The notes under the pieces were generated by a model. The model did not search any database, was not told the DNA's origin, and saw only the letters and a program-made list of their open reading frames with translations. From positions 1-10,191 of the forward strand of contig CAIOHW010000407.1 in assembly GCA_903858195.1 (NCBI GenBank): a stretch of DNA of 10,191 nucleotides, read 5' to 3'. This document shows, one piece after another, positions 7,158 through 10,191 of the stretch. The DNA is from Oligoflexia bacterium (GTDB lineage Bacteria > Bdellovibrionota > UBA1018). The position numbers were made by a program, and so were the translations under genes. Every line of letters begins with the position of its first letter. Positions within the stretch are counted from its first letter, which is position 1.

Positions 7158-8047
7158 TCAAACAGCTCCTTTTCGCGCTCGAGCATGGCCTTGGCCTTGC
7201 GCTGCTCGATTGTGTTCTCGGCCACGAGCTCGGGGATGCCGCTTGCCTTTCCATTGATGACAAAGTTCAGCTCACGGCGAAAGCCTGCGCGATCGCCCTT
7301 CTTGGCAAAGACCATCTCGGCGTAAAGCACGTGCGTGCCGAAGTAGTCGTTTGCCGTCTTGAGGCTCTTCTGGAAGTGCTCGCTGCTCTTTTCAAGGCTT
7401 CCGCCAAAGAGCTTGGGAAGCGCCGAGTAGTAGACGCCCCAGTAGCGGTGGGTGGCGCCGTAGAAGTAGGTGGGTTCGAGTGCTTCGACGCGCTCAATCA
7501 TCTTCTTGATGCGGGTCTTGTACTTGAGGGTGGTTGTGATGTTGGAGTTCTTGGCCCACTTGCCGAGGTTCACTGCGGTCCAGTAGATGGCCGGCACTTC
7601 GGTGCGAGTCAGCGCATCGAGAGACTCTTCGACGGGCTTCTTTTCGTCCTGAACGAGTTTGCGGAAGGCTGCGTTGGTGGCAAGCGCCTTCTCGCCCCAG
7701 GATGTGCCGATTTCCCAGTACTTCTTTTTTTCTTCCATCTGCGCATCGGGGATGTGGCCGTCGGCAAGCAGGTAATAGCCGCGTGCGAGCATGGCCCGCG
7801 ACTCGAAGTCAGCGGGGTTGGCATTGGCAAGCCTCTCCCAGCCCGAGAGCGCCTGCTCAAGCTCGGCGCGATCGAGGCGCTTGTCCCAGTGGCTCTTGGC
7901 ATCAGTCGAAAGCTTGCGGACTTCCTTTTCAGAGAGGCTCGAGCCTTCGACGCCCTGATTCCAGCCCACCGTGCGTGTGATTGCACAGCCGGATACCAAG
8001 GCAGCGGAAAGGACGAGGATGGGGATCAGCGTGGGTCTCAGTTTCAT
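7154..8047 (-). CDS. tatT: TPR lipoprotein TatT of a TPAT-TRAP transporter
   Basis: TatT-family periplasmic lipoprotein. TatT (known from Treponema pallidum Tp0956) is an alpha-helical TPR protein that forms a complex with the TRAP binding protein and may hold or pass on ligand. Counting from the ATG at 8047: signal peptide with lipobox LVSGC (Cys21, likely lipidated), a TPR-like helix pair at about 62-97 (WERLANANPADFESRAML, then RGYYLLAD), and the family block YFYGATHRYWGVYYSALP followed by FGGSLEKSSEHFQKSL (about 193-228). The frame continues to a GTG at 8056, but that lies one base from the AGGAG site, while the ATG at 8047 is ten bases away, so the ATG is preferred. Placement immediately before dctP in an overlapping operon supports the call strongly. 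297 aa. Confidence 0.9.
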   Translation of the reverse strand: MKLRPTLIPILVLSAALVSGCAITRTVGWNQGVEGSSLSEKEVRKLSTDAKSHWDKRLDRAELEQALSGWERLANANPADFESRAMLARGYYLLADGHIPDAQMEEKKKYWEIGTSWGEKALATNAAFRKLVQDEKKPVEESLDALTRTEVPAIYWTAVNLGKWAKNSNITTTLKYKTRIKKMIERVEALEPTYFYGATHRYWGVYYSALPKLFGGSLEKSSEHFQKSLKTANDYFGTHVLYAEMVFAKKGDRAGFRRELNFVINGKASGIPELVAENTIEQRKAKAMLEREKELFE

Positions 8048-8049
8048 GG

Positions 8050-8067
8050 TCTTCACTCTCCTGAAGA
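8050..8067 (-). promoter_or_regulatory. Small hairpin enclosing the tatT ribosome binding site
   Basis: On the - strand, TCTTCA and TGAAGA are perfect 6-base inverted arms around a 6-base loop GGAGAG, which contains most of the Shine-Dalgarno sequence of tatT. The stem is short and AU-rich, so stability is modest. It may simply present the site in a loop. Whether it regulates anything is unknown. Confidence 0.3.
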
Positions 8068-8086
8068 GGTTGTTGTGAGTGACTCC

Positions 8087-8114
8087 ATGCTACGGATTTT
8101 TTGGCGCTATTCAA
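8087..8114 (-). promoter_or_regulatory. Possible sigma-70-type promoter for the tatT-dctPQM operon
   Basis: On the - strand a TTGAAT (8114-8109) and a TAGCAT (8092-8087) are separated by 16 bases; each matches the consensus at four of six positions. The -35 element overlaps the stop codon of the dadA-like gene. Transcription would begin near 8080, leaving a leader of about 33 bases before the tatT ATG. This would let the transporter be expressed apart from dadA, but read-through from dadA is equally possible. Weak evidence. Confidence 0.3.
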
Positions 8115-9381
8115 ACCTTCGTGCGCTGAATGGGGCGGGATCGGTCAGCGGTGTTGCGCCCGTGATCAGGTCGGCGGCAAGCCTTGCGGTGCCCGGAGCG
8201 CTTTGAAGTCCAAGCATCTGGTGACCTGTGCAATAGAAGAGGTTCGAGATCCGGGAGGATGGCCCCACGATCGGAACACCATCGGGAGTGCAGGGTCGAA
8301 GCCCGCGCCAGATCTCGCGGGCCGAAGCCGGCGTCGGATCATGGTTCGTGCCCGTGCCCGTGAGATCGAGGTACTCGTGTGCGCCCCGGTGGATGGCGGC
8401 AAGTCTCGCGGGTGAGATGCTCATGTCCTGATTGACGAGCTCAAGCGTGCCCGCGATGCGAAGGCGCCCGGGAAACGGGGTCACCGCAATCTTTCGTTCG
8501 ACGATCATGATCGGTTTCGATGGGGCGCGAGCGGCGTTCAGGGTCATTGAATAGCCCTTGCCCCCCAGAATCGGGACCGAAAGGCCGAGCTTCCGGGCGA
8601 TGCCGGGCGACCACGAACCCGAGGCAAGCACCACGAGTGCGGGCTTGAAGTCTCCCTGGGTCGTGCGCACGCGGGTGATGGCGCCTTGGGGGCCGCATTC
8701 GATATCGAATACTTCATGTTCTTCTTGAATGATTCCGCCCAAAGCTTGGAATTCACGGGCGATGGCGAGTGTTGCTTCGAGGGGGTCGATCTGGGCCTCT
8801 TCGGGAAAGTAGACCCCGCCCCTGACCACGGGCTTGAGCACCGGCTCGAAGGCAAGGAGCTCGTCGCGATCCAGCCAGCGCCCGGGGATCTGCTGCCTGC
8901 TCATGAGCTCCATTTCAGATCGCGCCGAGGCAAGCCCGTCATCCGTCGAGCTCACCATCAGCAGCCCGCGCTTTTCGAACGAAAGGGCCTGGGGTGCCCG
9001 CGAGGCGAGCTCGGAGTAGAACTCAAGGCTGTACTTCGAGACCGCAGTCAGGACCTCGATGGAACGCAGCATCTTGCGGCGGTTCATCGAAAGGGTGAAG
9101 CGCCAAAGCCAGCGAGCCAGGGTCAGGCTGGGGGCGGGGTGGATATGGAGGGGGCTTGAAGGGTCGAGGAGCCAGCGGATGGATTTGAGGAGCATGCCCG
9201 GCTGCGGAAGCGGCATGGCAAAGCAGGGGGTGACCCAGCCTGCGTTTCCGAGCGAGCAGCCCTGGCCGATGCGGCCTCTTTCGATGAGCCGGACCTGGCG
9301 GCCCCGGGACTGCAGCTCGCGGGCGATGGTCACACCCGTGATTCCGCCACCGATGACCAGCACGTCACAATCTGAGTTCAT
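8107..9381 (-). CDS. dadA: FAD-dependent D-amino acid dehydrogenase-like oxidoreductase (DadA family)
   Basis: Member of the DAO flavoprotein superfamily. DadA oxidises D-amino acids to 2-oxo acids and ammonia and passes electrons to the respiratory chain. N-terminal Rossmann motif VLVIGGGITG (7-16) with Glu34 closing the ADP-binding fold; then CSLGNAGWVTPCFAMPLPQPG-like block (about 42-62), which matches the DadA pattern C-S-x-G-N-A-G; a mid-protein GGVYFPEEAQIDP; and C-terminal WRGLRPCTPDGVPIVGP (358-374) and GHQMLGLQSAPGTARL (about 387-402), the usual FAD-closing region. Length 424 aa is normal. The ATG is only six codons before the Rossmann strand, so it is likely the true start, although no clear ribosome binding site precedes it. 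The exact substrate is uncertain: relatives include glycine, sarcosine and hydroxyproline oxidases. It lies directly upstream of tatT on the same strand. Confidence 0.82.
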   Translation of the reverse strand: MNSDCDVLVIGGGITGVTIARELQSRGRQVRLIERGRIGQGCSLGNAGWVTPCFAMPLPQPGMLLKSIRWLLDPSSPLHIHPAPSLTLARWLWRFTLSMNRRKMLRSIEVLTAVSKYSLEFYSELASRAPQALSFEKRGLLMVSSTDDGLASARSEMELMSRQQIPGRWLDRDELLAFEPVLKPVVRGGVYFPEEAQIDPLEATLAIAREFQALGGIIQEEHEVFDIECGPQGAITRVRTTQGDFKPALVVLASGSWSPGIARKLGLSVPILGGKGYSMTLNAARAPSKPIMIVERKIAVTPFPGRLRIAGTLELVNQDMSISPARLAAIHRGAHEYLDLTGTGTNHDPTPASAREIWRGLRPCTPDGVPIVGPSSRISNLFYCTGHQMLGLQSAPGTARLAADLITGATPLTDPAPFSARRFE

Positions 9382-9426
9382 GAGAACTGGGAGACTAATC
9401 TAGAACTCGTGTCCCGAATAGGGCTT

Positions 9427-9441
9427 TGATATACGTTGGGC
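9427..9441 (+). promoter_or_regulatory. Possible extended -10 element just upstream of leuS
   Basis: TGA followed by TATACG (9430-9435) resembles an extended -10 (TGnTATAAT; four of six in the hexamer, with the important last T missing). Standard spacing would put transcription start at about 9442, the A of the leuS ATG. No convincing -35 is seen and no Shine-Dalgarno precedes the ATG. Low confidence. Confidence 0.22.
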
Positions 9442-10191
9442 ATGGCCTACGAACCGAAGAAGATCGAGCCCAAGTGGCAGTCCCATTGGGACAAAAACCA
9501 GACATTCCGCACCGAAACCCACACTTCAAAGAAGCCCAAGTACTACATCCTCGACATGTTTCCGTATCCGTCGAGCTCGGGGCTGCATGTGGGCCACCCC
9601 GAGGGCTATACGGCAACCGACATCCTGGCTCGCTACAAGCGGGCGCGCGGTTTCAACGTGCTGCATCCCATGGGCTGGGATGCCTTCGGCCTTCCGGCCG
9701 AGCAGTATGCGCTCCAGACCGGGGTGCATCCGGCGATCACGACTTCCAAGGCGATCGAGACGTTCAAGCGGCAGCTCTCGAGCCTCGGCTTCAGCTACGA
9801 CTGGAGCCACGAGATCTCGACCTGCGATCCGCAGTACTACAAGTGGACGCAGTTCATTTTCTTGAAGCTCTTTGAAAAGGGGCTGGCCTACCGAAAGGAA
9901 GTGCCCGTCAACTGGTGCCCGGCGCTCAAGACCGTGCTTGCCAACGAAGAAGTGGTGGACGGGAAATCCGAGCGCGGGGGACACCCTGTGTTTCGTGTGC
10001 CGATGAAGCAGTGGATGCTCAAGATCACGGATTATGCCGAGCGGCTGCTTCGGGATCTCGATCGCCTCGACTGGCCCGAGAGCACCAAGGAGCTCCAGCG
10101 CAACTGGATCGGAAGAAGCGAGGGCCTCGAGTGCCGTTTCAAGCTCGAGGGCGGCGGGGGCGAGATTGAGATCTTCACGACCCGGCCCGAC
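9442..10191 (+). CDS. leuS: Leucyl-tRNA synthetase, N-terminal part (3' end outside window)
   Basis: Attaches leucine to tRNA-Leu in the cytoplasm; class I synthetase. The 250 codons present read MAYEPKKIEPKWQSHW at the start, the ATP-binding HIGH motif as HVGH (49-52, within GLHVGHPEGYTATD), GWDAFGLPAEQYA (78-90), NWCPALKTVLANEEV (157-171), QWMLKITDYAERLL (190-203), LDWPES (209-214) and NWIGRSEG (221-228), which leads into the CP1 editing domain; the window ends in TTRPD, the start of the editing-site threonine region. An in-frame TGA at 9427-9429 and a clean fit to the family fix the ATG at 9442. The second conserved cysteine cluster (the CCWRC type of E. coli LeuS) is replaced by GKSERGG, as in Bacillus-type LeuS, so no zinc is expected there. 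Divergent from the dadA-like gene. Confidence 0.97.
   Translation, partial: MAYEPKKIEPKWQSHWDKNQTFRTETHTSKKPKYYILDMFPYPSSSGLHVGHPEGYTATDILARYKRARGFNVLHPMGWDAFGLPAEQYALQTGVHPAITTSKAIETFKRQLSSLGFSYDWSHEISTCDPQYYKWTQFIFLKLFEKGLAYRKEVPVNWCPALKTVLANEEVVDGKSERGGHPVFRVPMKQWMLKITDYAERLLRDLDRLDWPESTKELQRNWIGRSEGLECRFKLEGGGGEIEIFTTRPD

Noticed and set aside
8054..8056. GTG start for tatT
   Set aside because: It is one base from the AGGAG site, too close for normal initiation; the ATG nine bases downstream gives a standard lipoprotein signal peptide.
8095..8100. Run of six T on the + strand downstream of nothing transcribed in that direction
   Set aside because: There is no hairpin before it and no + strand gene ends here; on the - strand it is an A-run within the dadA-tatT gap.
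7103..8206. Long open frame (367 codons) on the + strand over tatT
   Set aside because: It is antisense to tatT and the ends of dctP and dadA, all with clear family motifs. Its Leu/Ala/Gly-rich protein looks like a mirror of helical TPR codons.
9397..9402. TAGATT as a -10 element for the dadA-like gene
   Set aside because: No acceptable -35 at 16-18 bases upstream, so support is too weak to list as a feature.
9526..9984. Open frame on the - strand under leuS
   Set aside because: It is antisense to highly conserved LeuS motifs, with no ribosome site or motif of its own.

Overview
The window looks like chromosomal DNA of a Gram-negative, oxygen-respiring bacterium. The evidence is a cbb3-type (high-affinity) cytochrome c oxidase cluster, periplasmic solute-binding and lipoprotein components, and fairly GC-rich coding DNA. 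The closest lineage cannot be fixed from the sequence. A fused CcoN-CcoO, a small one-heme CcoP and a TatT-containing TRAP system together suggest one of the groups once placed in the Deltaproteobacteria (for example Bdellovibrionota or Myxococcota), but this is inference.

Region 1 (1-4369, + strand) is a tightly packed respiratory operon: ccoNO (fused catalytic and di-haem-partner subunits, 5' end outside the window), ccoQ, a short single-haem ccoP, ccoG, and a TauE/SafE-like (DsbD_2/UreH-type) membrane protein with Cys and His motifs. Genes overlap or lie within 4 bases of each other, so they are probably co-transcribed and translationally coupled. The first three make the oxidase. CcoG is the Cu(II) reductase that helps load its copper site. 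The last gene is probably a metal or redox assembly factor. No ccoH, ccoI or ccoS follows in this operon.

Region 2 (4376-9381, - strand) converges on region 1 with a 6-base gap. Read in its own direction it is a DadA-like FAD-dependent amino acid dehydrogenase, a 59-base gap (counted to the preferred tatT start) holding a possible promoter and a small hairpin around a ribosome binding site, then tatT, dctP, dctQ and dctM. The last four genes are joined by three identical 4-base ATGA overlaps. They form a complete TRAP transporter of the TPAT type: TPR lipoprotein, periplasmic binding protein, small permease and large permease. The neighbouring oxidase suggests, but does not prove, an amino-acid-related substrate.

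Region 3 (9442 to the window end, + strand) is the first 250 codons of leuS, leucyl-tRNA synthetase, divergent from the dadA-like gene across 60 bases. No RNA genes, CRISPR arrays, insertion sequences or prophage genes were seen. No stretch over 300 bases lacks a gene.
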